A DNA stretch of 64,000 nucleotides from Glandiceps talaboti (lineage: Eukaryota; Hemichordata; Enteropneusta; Spengelidae), in assembly GCF_964340395.1 (NCBI RefSeq), contig NC_135550.1, positions 9,264,864-9,328,863 of the forward strand, given 5' to 3'. The position numbers and the translations under genes were made by a program. Positions 42,000-55,000 of the stretch are shown here, piece by piece. The notes under the pieces are model-generated. The model ran no database searches, was not told the DNA's origin, and saw nothing but the letters and a program-made list of their open reading frames with translations. Each line of letters begins with the position of its first letter. Positions within the stretch are counted from its first letter, which is position 1.

Positions 42000-44460
42000 G
42001 GGAGGATGGCGAACATATCAAAGGTGAACATTTTGCTGTGACAATAATAATCTTTCAGGTCGACCATCGTATATTCTTATACATTCCCAGGTGGCGATTC
42101 AGTCAGCAGACAGTCTCCTAAACCCACTGCTTTGACTGGTAGTTCAAGAAAGATCAAAGACCACTGTGCTGATTGGCATAATTATATCAACAAATGGGAG
42201 ACACTAAATGATCAAGGCTTTGGAGTGGTATCCAAAATTGCTAACTGCAAGATACAGGCACAGTAAGTATAAATCCTAGCAAGGGATTCAAATATGAGGA
42301 ACTTATTATTATCACACGCATGGATATATGAATGTTGTGGAAAGTTGAAATTTTGAAGTTACAAGATGAGTATGACTTTTTGGGAACTACTGGAGTTATG
42401 ACTTGAACAGTCAGGGATGAATACTCACATGGAGTCCACAGGTGCTATGCACACATTGTAGGGCCTGTGACTCCTGGATAGACTGTGAACTGACAGGTAA
42501 AGCTTTGACATAGTCCACAGTGACATGATATGGAGCGTTGAACAGTCTAAAGCCTGAATGGAATTTGTAGAAATCTGTGGTTGTGTCTCGTATATTCTTC
42601 TGCATAAAAAATTGAAGGGAGCAATTTCCAGCACACAAAAAAAAGATAGAAAGTTGTAACTGACCACTACTCAATATACCATCATATCAATTATTTCTTC
42701 AGCTATCACCCAGGCCTATAGCAAACACAAACACAGACAACTCAATGTTATGCCATAACTTTGCAAACTGTTTTCTTCTTTGAAGCGGCTGTTCTCTCCA
42801 GGGTGAAGCATCTTGATATTATCAAAATTATTTTAAACTTCTAAAATTTGCATATTTCATATTTCAACAGATCTAATGAATCCACAGAGAAGACAGTCAA
42901 TGTCATCACAGGAAGCAGAGATGTAAATAGTTCAGATGATGCAGGCCATAAAATGCCTGTAGAGTTGGAAGAATTCTGTACACAGTTGGAAACAGTGTAC
43001 AACTCTTTGGTAAAATATTTATGTACTAGTATCACATACACAAAATCACTATTTGCTAGTACACCATAACTTTTTTGGGAAACTTTGGTGGTCATGATCA
43101 GTGAAGGCAAAATAGTGTTTGCTATTATTCAGCAAAACATTCAAGTCTATATGCATTCTTGTTTTCCAAAGTCATAAATTATGCAAGACAAGATATAATG
43201 TTCGCAGTCTTTCTTATAAATGAAGGGTCACATTTCTCTGGGCAAAACATAACATCTGCATCATCACACAGGTTCAAGATGACAGAATAGAGAAATGAGA
43301 AAAAAATTCTTTTTAGATTTTGCCGTAAGGCCGTAAAGCAGCCGATGAACCTGACACTTATATTACATATAATGTTATGGCTGGCCAAACTTTTCATGCA
43401 TCTCTGTTCACTCTTTGTTTTTCTAAATATGATCACTAGAGCAATGCTCTGATCTCACACATACACCACAGGCTACCACCAAACAGGTACCATGTCGCAC
43501 GCCATTGTCAGGAGACCTGTCCGTGGCACACTCCACAACATGGTTGTTTGCTACGACGTCTGCCAATTATCGGACATACAAAAAGATAGAAATGAATAAA
43601 AGAATAAAGAATGAGCTAATGTTATCAATAAACACAGTGGGGGGGGGGGTGAGTTTGTATTTCTATTATTAAAGTTGAATTTATACTGGAATGATGGTCT
43701 AATGGATAAACTGGTTTAAATAATTGTAAGTCTTGAGAACAAAATTTCAGATTGTGACTACTTTTTTTGACATCCACAGGCCAAACTGGTCAAGAAGATG
43801 GAGACAATTTGCACCAATTTCAAAGGTGTCTGTAACCTAGAATTACATCAGAATAATGGCTCATGGAGTGAAGATCCTTTATTTCAAACATGGCCGACAA
43901 AATTATTTTGTAAGTCAAGTTGCTTGTTATTGTACAAATGACATGTATGTTTTTGTGCCCAATTACGTATCGGAGGAATGATGTGACATACTTTAAGTGT
44001 AGTATCACAGTGGCAGTCAGTTTTCTGTTTGCAATATCCACCTTGACTCTCAATCTGACATCTGATGTAGTGAATATGGTCCAATTTCTTTGTTTACCTC
44101 TATTTCATTCATTTAGTGTTGTTATTATGTTTTTGATTTTGTTGTTCCAGGAGCGATCATCACCTTTCCACATCTGACCCTGTATAAATGGACTTGTTGA
44201 TTGATTGATTGATTGATTCATTGATTGATTGATTGATTGATAAGCATTTACTTTTATTTCCAGATGATGCATCTTGTGAGCTATTGTCAATGTACCAAAA
44301 AGAACTTCCAGTCAAGCAGACAATTCTACAGGAGATTGCTCACACCGTGGACAGAGACTTATTAATGTTTTATGTTGCCACATGGCTACATCAACCATAT
44401 ATCGAAGACAAATCTAAAACTCTGCTTGAAAGCATGTTGGTAGAGACAGGACATAGGTGA
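41693..44460 (+). CDS. CINP: Cyclin-dependent kinase 2-interacting protein
   Basis: CINP binds CDK2/CDC7 and ATRIP in replication and checkpoint control, and works in ribosome-assembly AAA-ATPase complexes. Five exons: 41693-41750, 42091-42262, 42871-43009, 43780-43909, 44264-44460. They give 231 residues (human 212). The conserved block SRKIKDHCADWHNYINKWE lies near the N terminus. A helical middle follows (ELEEFCTQLETVYNSL, AKLVKKMETICTNFKGV). The C-terminal block holds LFQTWPT, LLSMYQKELPVKQTI and WLHQPYIE, ending LLESMLVETGHR with only AL lost against human. The N-terminal basic/serine stretch (TPKKKRHSTSSTTS) is longer than in human. Intron 1 has a GGT/GAT microsatellite and intron 4 a GATT run ending 24 bp before exon 5. 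A poly(A) signal is at 44826. Confidence 0.95.
41889..42001 (+). repeat. GGT/GAT trinucleotide microsatellite in CINP intron 1
   Basis: A GGT block is followed by a GAT block. Poly-Asp/Gly and poly-Ser/Pro frames here are not coding because the flanking splice sites of CINP exclude them. Confidence 0.9.
42429..42599 (-). CDS. Orphan exon-like frame, antisense in CINP intron 2
   Basis: A 171-bp frame of exactly 57 codons lies between a good acceptor (TTTTTTATGCAG) and a strong donor (CAT then GTGAGT), phase 0 at both ends. It encodes a compositionally protein-like peptide beginning KNIRDTTTDFYKFHSGFRLF and including HVTVDYVKALPVSS. I do not recognise the family. No neighbouring exon was found. 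It may be a captured or leftover exon, part of an unrecognised minus-strand gene, or a coincidence. Confidence 0.3.
44194..44242 (+). repeat. GATT tetranucleotide microsatellite
   Basis: About eleven GATT units run through CINP intron 4, ending just before the exon 5 polypyrimidine tract. Confidence 0.9.
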
Positions 44461-44831
44461 CAAGACACTGCTATGACACGTGATATTAATTAGTGTCATC
44501 GTATTTAGATTCCAGTACAAGCCATTTATTGGTGATGTGGTTTAGGGGTATTACTGATATCCAAACCCATGAAAATTGATATTCAGAAACTCATCAATGG
44601 TAATTCTCTGTTTTTAAGATGACAAAAATGTTTTCACAAAACTCTGCACACTGGTGTGATTTGCTTTTGTTGAGAGCGAGCATACAAATCAAAGTGAATT
44701 ATGGGATATTCAGCATCCTGTGCATTGTGATACAAAATGTCCATGCTTCTACAAGTATGTTCTCTGGAAGTAACTGGAAATCATGTGGTATGGTAAAGCT
44801 ATATGGTCAATAATCGTAGCTGATAAATAAA

Positions 44832-47800
44832 TTTGATATGTAGTAAACTAGACTACTACAATTATGTGATATTTTTATATGTACTTTTGATTATTAAATG
44901 TACACGTTTATATTTCTAAATGCTTTTTGTTGTGTTTTGTTAATTCATTGCAAGATCCCAACCAATATAAATAGGTTCATAATTACAAATACAAATTTCT
45001 AGTAAAAAAGAGTCAAGACATTTCTTGGAAGCAAATAAAAAAAAACCCATTGTAGTACACCCCTGATGATGCTGACAGAATGTCAACGAAAAGTTTAGAT
45101 TCACTTCCAGGAAATATTTTGATTTTTGTATTAAAAGTAGAAATTGTTTTTTATATAATCCAATAACAGTACTAATATAAACTAATCAACTTATACAACA
45201 TATTGATACATTGTTAAAGTAATTTTGTATATCCCTACAAAATTTAGTAGTCAGACCAAAAAAGTGCCATAATTATGCACATTTATACTTCAATTTGTTG
45301 CAAATTACAAATTTGGCACATGGTTGCTGTTATATCAGTCTGCTTACAAACAAAAAAAGTCTCACATCAGCAATATTGCCACTTTTGTGTGATTGTCGAT
45401 TTGATGTATGAGGGCCTCAATGAAAAGAAGCCAACTCTGCAAAGCTCTGCATTGTTTGTAACGTTTACTGAGTTTTACCTTGAATAAAGATATTTTATAA
45501 TACTAATAGTAATAATGATGCATTACTCGTACTTGGGGTAACGTGAAATATATTTTGAATAAATTTGAGTATTTGGTCAGGCGTATTTACTCGTATTTCA
45601 GAGTTATGTTAACTCAACTCCACTTATGGTATTAAATTTGTAGCGGTCTCAGGAATGTTGTGGCCAAATCTGTCAGTGCATTAGAAGAAGTTCAGTATTG
45701 ACTAAAAGACAAACTAAAAGATTCTATCAATGTTGGCCCTCTATGAATGATTACTTAAAAGGTATGTACACAATGACAGATGTTTCGGTGTACTACCATG
45801 ACTGAATGGGGATCGGATGGAGCATGGAATTATGGAGCGAGGAATGTGAAAATTAATAACTATTGTTTTAGTGACTTGCAAAATGTGTTAGAGCAGGTAT
45901 TTCTCAAGGCCAAGTGAAATAGCTGTTATCTCACAGCTAGTCAGGGAAGGGGGAGGGGGTGAATAGCCTTTTAGAGTTGTACAAAATGTTTGTCAATTAC
46001 CTAGGAAAGAGTTGGTACCTCGCAGTTTGGATGGGGGTTAGTGGTAAATGTGTTTATTCTGATCTTATTAAAAAAGTTTCTAGTTTGAAGCTATTGTGGG
46101 GGACTGTTGAAATAGCAGTTTACTTCACAGTAAGGTGGGGGGGGGGGTATGTATAAATATCTTTAGGTTAGAGTAATAGGAACCAAGAAACATTACCTCA
46201 GATTTAATTTGTTAATACAGAAAGAGAACATGAAAAGCTTTTGTTGCATGTTTTATAGAATTTTGTCTTTTACAGATGATGAAATGGCTAGCACTGTACT
46301 AAACAATTTTTCTTGGGGGGGGGGGGGGTTGTTATATAATGGCATCAGCAACCCTCATACCAATCAACAAAAACATACAAATTATGACATCACACATACC
46401 AAGTTAATTAAAACAGTTTTTAACTTCATTCAGAATGTAGTATAAATGTACATTACTGACAGAACATAAAACATTACAGCTTCATCTGAAGAAAGCAAAA
46501 GGCAAAAAAAAATATCTATTCTCTTCATTACAGCTGTTAATAAAGTACAATCTGAGAATTTGATTGAAGACAAAATAATCAAATCATAGTAGTACCTCAA
46601 TATAACTTGATGCTTTTTTTAAAAACATTAGCATCACTTGACAATGTCCTAACATGTTCCACCCTTGAAATTCAAGGTTTTTAGTATAAACCATATTACT
46701 TTCTTAAAGTTGGGTCATCCCACTTTGATACAAATAGGGATGGCAGAATGAAAATGTAGGAATTTGAATTTCTCACATCACACTGACTCGTGTATTATTA
46801 TTAGTATACAGAACAAGTGAAGAAAATATATCATTTTACAAGTTTTGCTTATTTTTCTAAAATAGCATAGAACAGTTTATTTACACTTGGTTATTTATCG
46901 GACTGAATGTTTACACTTAAAAATCAAAATGACAGTAAATAAATACATTTTTTTTTGTGTATCGATTTTTGTTTTGTCTTTAATAAATACAACCAGAATA
47001 TAGCTATACAAAATGAACAATGCCATGGCAACAACATCAACACCTGCTGGCCAAAATACAATTCATTGTGGGTTTCTTTTCAAATAACTTAAGACTCTAT
47101 AAAAAAAGTCTAGATTGTATTATGTAATAGTATGAAATTGTGTCTTTGAACATTAAAAACTATGCCCGGCTGAATTGTGTACTTTGAGGGACTCGGTTTA
47201 TGTAGGGATGATGCAAATGTCGAGGTTGACAAAGTTGGAAAAGTTTGATAAACTGGGATCCTACAACAAATTGTAAGAGGTTGATTGTGAAGATCTGATT
47301 AATTGTCAGTCGTGGAAAAAGGACTTTGAAACTGAATTATGTATCAGAATGCTCTAATTTTTTTTAGTACTTTCCCACACTGTACTCAAAGTGTACTTTG
47401 CAAATATTATCCTGGACACAGAACTATAGTGGCACAACAGCCCCCTTTTCTCACTTCAACTCCCTTGGGGAGCATACAAACCCATCACAGACTGGGAGAA
47501 CATGTGTAATAATATAATACTTTGCTGGTTTTTTTATTTTACTGAGCTCATAGGAAACACAGACGCATCATAATTAAATATCTACCGACAGCAGCATTTT
47601 TTATCAATTCATGGTGAAGACAACAAGTCAGATAAAATGGGTGTGTCTTTTAAGTATTAGCGGTAGTTTTAAGATATTTAAAACTGACATTTATCATTCC
47701 TTTCAACTTTTATTGTGGAAGATAAATAAAAAGAATACTACCTGAAGACAAATTTTACATCTGACTATGAAATTATAAGACATTGACTTTCATTTCATTC

Positions 47801-49213
47801 ATTTTCATCGACATTAAAAGTTCAGAAAATCTTTGTTCTAACAAGTACAATCAATTATGATGAATCAATTTTTTTATCCATAAATAAGTATTTTGGGCAA
47901 TATAAAATTTCTTTCACAGTTCTGAACATTCACCTGCCTAAAATCTTTCATGAAAACGGGTGGCGGGTACAATTTTCGTAGGACATTTCACCAAATGAAA
48001 TAGCAAAAAAATCAACTGATTGTCAACAGTTGTGGCATGATGACCACTTTACAATTCATCACATCAATGTAACATTAAGGAGTATTGCTAAAATTCATCT
48101 GAAACATGTTTTATCTTGAAACATCACACTACAAATTGCTTCTTCTTTTTTTTCTTTTTAACTGTGATAACTCGGAGATACCTTCATCAATATCTTATTT
48201 ACAAACTTCACATTTGTCACAAAAGATACAAATAATGAAAACTTTCAAATTCACAGATTCCTAATGGATTATTAGAAAGAATTGTAATATTATTGGGTTT
48301 CTAGTAAGGCACTATCTATGCTTGTTTACAAAACTATAGCAGATGAACAGTTCTCTATGTCTTAGCTGGAATCTACCTTCTAAAAACAACTATTCTTAGA
48401 AGATAGTAATATTGGACTTCTTTTTCTTGTCAGTTCATTTACACTCATAATGAATAAATGTATCAGAATTACATATTCATAACAGGTAAAAGATTTCCAT
48501 GTTCAAAACCTTGTACAGTGAATAAATTTGCATGAAATTTGCATGAATTTGAATATGAATGCAGTATATATATATGCCAGATTGGTGCTGTTATCCTCTG
48601 CATGACAACCAGAGACTGGAATTCACTCCATGGTTTATGGGGGAAACCCACTACCGTCCTTCCATTGTATATACTAGTATACAACATTCAGCCATACCAA
48701 CATTTCTGTCAAAATTTCTCAGTACAAAATTATGATTCAAACCAAAACCTAGACCATAATTTATGAGCTTGTCATGAGAACTGCAGTCAGTTCAACTACA
48801 AATGGGAGACATGGACTTGAGATTGGTAAAACTGTGGTGTGATAAAATAAGTCAACAAGTTAGTCTATGTTCAATGTTCTAGCAGGAAACTACAATTTTC
48901 ATTCTTATTTTGCACATGAGAAAAATTGAGAATGATGGTATTCTAATAACTTACTATAGACGTATATCATATATTCAAATGTTACTATACAAAATAATGG
49001 CTGAGGGATCGGAATGATAATTTGGCAAGAATATCCATGAATGCAAAAAATTACAATCTCACTTACATCCTTTGCACACTTTCTTATATCTCTCTTAGAA
49101 TACCTGCATGTTCTTCATACAATAATATAGACTACAAGTGACACTTCAAATTTCCTAATACTTGTGTTAAACGGTTAAAACCCCAATATGACAGTTTGAA
49201 TCCTGAAGCTCGC
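44832..49213. other. CINP-ZNF839 spacer, first part
   Basis: AT-rich sequence with poly-G runs at 46138 and 46316. No open frame resembles a known protein. Part of it may be ZNF839 3' UTR. Confidence 0.4.
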
Positions 49214-49222
49214 GATCTTGGA

Positions 49223-49386
49223 CAACCTGATTAAAATCTGATGTGGTGAAAGTGGCTAGATGTTTTTTTTTATTTACCTCTTTTTCAATGTGTTGTGTTG
49301 TTTGTTTTGTGACGCAACAAATGACGCAACACAAGGTAAATAAAGACATCTAGCTCCTTTCACCACATCAGATTTTAATCAGATTG
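49223..49386. mobile_element. 164-bp hairpin MITE with a 9-bp target duplication
   Basis: The ends read CAACCTGATTAAAATCTG and, inverted, CAATCTGATTAAAATCTG. The arms extend about 65 bp (GTGGTGAAAG, CTAGATGT, TTATTTACCT, GTGTTG). GATCTTGGA abuts both ends exactly (49214-49222 and 49387-49395). A 9-bp duplication with long inverted arms fits the Mutator-like group best. No coding capacity. Confidence 0.85.
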
Positions 49387-50239
49387 GATCTTGGATTACT
49401 ACTATTCTATTAGTGGAGCTGTAACATCATCGTAAAACCGTAGGCATATTTACAGTACTGTTCAAAAACGTACCGCCAAGAGTCAGGGGAAAAAAATATG
49501 CTCTGGCTGTGAGTTTGAGTCATGAGGATTACCCAGGGAATAGAATCACTCTTTTGTTCAGGAACAACTTTTACTATAGCTCTGCCAGACATCGACGGCT
49601 GTTATTAAGACCTAAATGTTACTCCTAATCCAGGATTGGTCTGTAACAGTATAACCACTGGGATTACAAAGCGTGTATACAGTTCCAAAAACTGAGTTTT
49701 CAGAACTGTGCATGTGATGATTATTGAAGTTCAGATAATTTGTGTTTACATGTAACTATTATCTGTTTAGTGATCTTAGCAGCATGGATATTTGATAGTT
49801 GCATAAATGCATATATTACAATATAAATTAACAATATCATAATAACTGTAGGGTAACACTGAGATCATTTATGTAACTGTCAATTTGATAAAGACTTCTT
49901 CACACCTTGTCAAAAAAAAAGAACTGGCTCGTTGTGAAAATATGGGGATTCCACACTATACTGCAACTTCCAGTAATTTGATTTTGACATTTGAAAATGT
50001 ACAACAAAAGTCTAACTTCAATCGATAGCTAAAATATTTTATGACATCACAATGTAACACTGGCTGGTACTGTGTATAGTGACGTGATCATAGTGTACTG
50101 GTAGATTTCAAATAGGGCTGCTTTTTTCATTATCACACGTGATTTACATCAGCTGCTTTTTATATGTTGAATATTCCTTACAACTGAAAACCTTTAGCAT
50201 TCAAATGCTGATGGTACCCCACAATGTTGGATTTATCAT

Positions 50240-50309
50240 GCTACATTGTTGACAATAGCACTTTCGAGACCAAAAGTTGCTTCCATCTAGGATTGCTGTT
50301 GGCATTTAC
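50240..50309 (-). repeat. 70-bp tandem duplicate of the ZNF839 coding end
   Basis: This is a diverged copy of 50310-50380 (GCTACATTGTTGAC, ATAGCA, TTTC, AGACC in order). It lies immediately beyond the stop codon, in the probable 3' UTR. Confidence 0.85.
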
Positions 50310-51988
50310 GCTACATTGTTGACGATAGCATTTTCAAGACCTGTAGTAGATTCCACTGAATTTCCATTTGTTAGCATTTGTCCATCGCTGACATTCAACG
50401 CAGAGGTTTCACTACATACACTTGTTGACATGGCAACCGTTTCTTGAATAACTGTCTCTTGTGAAAATGCATTTTCCATATTTTCAGGTTGCATAACAGG
50501 CTGCTGGATGACCTCTTGCTGGGGAAGTTCAGTATCTGGGGCAAAAACTGTTTCCTGTGTTGCAATTGTCGTTTGTGTCTGATCATCTGTTTCCATGGCA
50601 ACAGATGTAGTATCAGCTGTTGGCACGATAGAGTCTGTGTTCTGACTATCTTCTTTGACAACTGTGTGCGTGGTGGCTTCATTAGATTCTACCACTGAAG
50701 GTTCTGAGTTCGTTGTTTCTGTTTGGAACAATGTAGGGTCTATAGAAAGTAATGCTTGTATTGTCTCTAGCGGTATCCCACCATCTCCGGTGCCAGTGAT
50801 GTGTATGGTTGAACCATCTGGTTTCTCAATAGTGTAGCCATCTAATGTTTTCGACATGATATAGCCAGGTGGTAATGTTAAGATTTGCCGTTCTGTTACA
50901 GTGTTGCTACTCACTGGTTGCATTGCAACGTCTGATGAATTATCTACTAGTTTTGGTTCAAGTGTTGCGACAGTTGAAGTATCTGGCTTGGGATTGTTAG
51001 GCAGCTGCGTTTCTGGCTTGGGGGTGCTGTGCAACTGTGTATCTGGCTTTGGGGTACTATGCAGCTGTGTATCTGACTTGGGGGTGCTAAAGGGCAGAGT
51101 GTTTGTTTTGGGGGTACTGAGCAACTGACTGTCTGGCTTGGGGGTATTGAACACTACATTGTCTGGTTTGGGGTTACTGAGCAATTGACCATCTGGTTTG
51201 GATGTACTGGCAATGGGTTGTATTCTGTTTACTATCCTTCTGAGTGGTGGCATCTTGGGACTCTGTCAATTGAATGATGAAATACATACAAATTACAATG
51301 CATCAATCACATTTTGTAAAACTTTAAGAAATACTGTACCATAAATATAATAGGAACTCATAATTAATGTATCATATTTCTTTTTCCATAATTACTTTAT
51401 TAGTCCTTTGTCTAATAAACTATATTAGAATAATAATAATAATAAACACATATAACATTATTTTGCACAATTTGACACAGTGTATCTCCCATTTCCCTGT
51501 ACACATGATTTTGATGCAGCAAACTCCGAACTATCTACACTACAACCGACATCATATTTGTGAGATTGCATGTGTCTATAGTTACCTTCACAAGACAGCA
51601 TTCAATATAGAGACTGACTCCAAATTGGCACTGTTCAAGGTTACTATGGCTTACCTGTTGGGTAGTTGTTGGTACAATCTCATTTGAACTATTTGGCTGC
51701 GATTCGTTAGCATTGACTGGTGACGACTCCACATCAGACTTTCTCTGTGGAATAAAGCAATATACATGATATTACAAATATTCAAGTTTGTGAGAGAGCA
51801 ATCTTTTCACTTTTTTCTTGCACAGTTAGAATTTGATTAGTTTATGATACACTGAGGAATAAGTCTTTAACTGTTTGTGTGTGTCTGTCTGTCTGTCTGT
51901 CTGTCTATGTGTGTGTGTGTCTATGTGTGTGTGTGTCTGTGTCTGTCTGTCTATGTGTGTGTGTCTGTCTGTCTGTCTGTCTGTCTGT

Positions 51989-52079
<91 letters not shown>

Positions 52080-55000
52080 TATATGTATGCAGTAATGTTT
52101 TCGGTAAATTGCACTGCACTGAAAATACCACTAGTATGCGCAGGCACCAGTGCAAGTAATCTCTGGTACATATGTAATAACATACAGTTCCTGGCAATGT
52201 TTCTTACATGTTCAAGTATACATGTAAATGAAAATAAATTATAAGTAAATTTCTAGGCAGTAGTACAGTAAATATATTTTGTGCTCATTGACAACAGACT
52301 GATACAGTGTATGCTCACCGGTGATGCCGCTTGTTGAATGTGATCTAATTTCCTTCTTTTACTGGCCGACTGATCCACCAATTCATCTTGCGACACCACT
52401 TCTATAATCCGTCTTTCCTTCGGCATCCTCTCCGCCTCCGATGGATCCGTCACAAGTAGCTTATACTTAAATTCATATTCTGGAACTGGACTTTCTTTGA
52501 CATTGAAACTTCCCGTTTTGATTCCGAGCACATGTGCCATAGCTTCATCTTTAATATCAATAGTCTGTGTAACTAGCTTGATGAAGTCAGTCTCCTCAAC
52601 ATTCGCCAGCTCCTCTTCGCTGATAGGCTCTAGGCATTCTTCAGCCATCTTTTTGATCTCAGTCACAACTTTACAAAGTTCTTTGTATACATCCGAGAAG
52701 TGGGGTCGGGATGGTCGACCCTTTTCTACTTTCATAAGTAGGAACTCCCACACTGTTACAAGTTTGGATAGACGGGGAAGTACAAGTTCTAACACATCTT
52801 CATCTCCGATTGTCTTCAAAAGCTATGAGATAAGACAGCGAATATTACGGTTAGTGTACTGTACTAAAATGTCACAAAACACAGATAGAATTCCCGACGA
52901 GTTTGGTGCTTTTGTCAGCTTTCTTGAATATTACACACTTACGTTTGAAACGATGACAGAATGCATATTATACTATGTTTCTTTTGTACCATGAAAAAAA
53001 ATCATCGCGTCAGTGCAATAAAATCATCCCTGCTATGCAATTGTCTTGGGAGTACATAGATTACTTACCTCCCTAATTCTCTGTTTTCTCTTGGCTAATG
53101 ACTGTGGAGGATACACCACTTTGACATCACTGGGTATTTCTGTCTGATTCAGCAATGAAACCCCTTTGATTGTCCCACCAGCTGTTGATGACGTTGAATT
53201 TGACATTGATGTCGACGGTGATGATGTAGTGGGTACTGGTTTGCTTGCCAATGGTCTTAGATTAGATGTTGTTGCTGAATTGTTCTGTACTCTTGGTGGC
53301 CTACCAGGCCTCCTTGGTGGTGGCCTCTCACCATCACTGTAAATGTACAATCAGAATTCATTTGATTTCTTAATTTTCGTAAAAAAAAAAGGTTCAAAAT
53401 TTGAGGACTTTTGATTAAAATAAGACCCATGGTACCAGTACCACCAGTTTGACGCAACACTGACGCACACTATTTCTAGTTACGCACCAAAATTTGGTGT
53501 TCTCCTATCTCTTACTATGTGGTAACTCACACGAAATCCCAGTTTGACATTTTGACTCGCAACAATAAAATTTAGCTATCATTTTAACAGAGGGCACACT
53601 GAGTACTACCATTGATAACCATTCAGGGACAAAGGGTGTAAAATAATAAAATATTTCATCTGAAGGCTCAAATTTAACCTTTATGCTTGGTAGTCAGATT
53701 TAACCAAGTGAAATGTATTCAGCTACAGTTTTCTAATGATTTCCATTGGTGTCATAAAACCACAACTTATAAATTTGGTAGTCTAGAGTACAAGAGATTA
53801 TGTGCATCACATGTTTGTACATGCACTGCTGGGCAATACCCCCAAAAAAGATTATTGGAACATACATACATACATGTATGCAAATGAGCACACAAGCAAT
53901 CTATAATGTACTAGAAATCACATACTGCAGTTATACAGTTATATTCTTACAACTTTTGCTTTTTTGTATAAACATATGTAATAATAAAAGACCCTTGTGA
54001 TGCCTGAGTGCCAAAGTGGGGTACTCAGGGTACTTACACTCATGTTTTCACTGTTTTCTGCGACACTACTTTCAATTGCTTTGCTCATGAGAGTATGACC
54101 ACAGAGCTAGCGAACATCACAAGCAGTCATGCAAATACGCAGAGTTTGCCACACAAGCACTCCGGCATCACTGGGTTCTGTTCTTTAACTTTATAACATT
54201 AAGTTCTATCACCTCTTTGGGGACTTGGGAATATATACAAGTATTGTGTCTCAGACCACAGTCATGCTATCCCTGCCTCTATCTGTCTGATAGAGGGACT
54301 GTGATTAGACAGAGTCACAATCCATGCTATGCCACAGCAAGTTAATGGCTACAATATTAGCAAATGGGACTATAGAAACTTAGGGGTTGTCAGCAGTGGC
54401 CAAATAGTTAGCTCACATGTCTCTTACCCCAACTGACTAGAGTCTGAGTCAAATCTGTCAAGAGTCAGCTAATTGATTAAAAATTAACCAGCAGTCTGTA
54501 CCTAAAAAGGGTGATGCTATTGTAAGTTTTGACCCTGCAAAGCCATGCAGGTTTTCCCAGGGTACCCTGGTACTCCATTATCCTCCACTTTTAACACTAG
54601 AGCACTCAGGTGCTGCATAAGTGGTGACCATATTTGGATTTCTAAATTCAATTTGGATTAATAAAGTATATATAATTTATTATATCATAAACCCCTTTGC
54701 AAATATCGTGATTAGGAGGATCACATAATCATAAATATCACTGTTACTATGATAATATTTGTCAGAGTGTATGATGAAATGTTTACAACCAAGATACGGT
54801 TTTATAGGATGTGATCACAACGTGTATGTTTCATCTAACTCCAGACACACCTACAGTACATATCAGTCCACAAAAACCATATCTACGTTGTGAAGACAAA
54901 TTTCAACATTTGCAACCATACCAAATGCTACCGGTATGTCAACTATTGAGAGCTTACGTGTGTGCACATCCGTTTTTGAATTTTAGAGGTTAACTATTCC

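Noticed and set aside
41800-42121. Poly-Ser/Pro and poly-Asp/Gly frames
   Set aside because: Trinucleotide microsatellite within CINP intron 1.
45060-45120. Phrase GATGATGCTGACAGAATGTC as part of a known repeat
   Set aside because: It seemed familiar, but no boundaries or second copy could be found in the window.
51826-52244. Cys/Val and Thr/His repeat frames up to 123 codons
   Set aside because: GT/GTCT microsatellite in ZNF839 intron 3.
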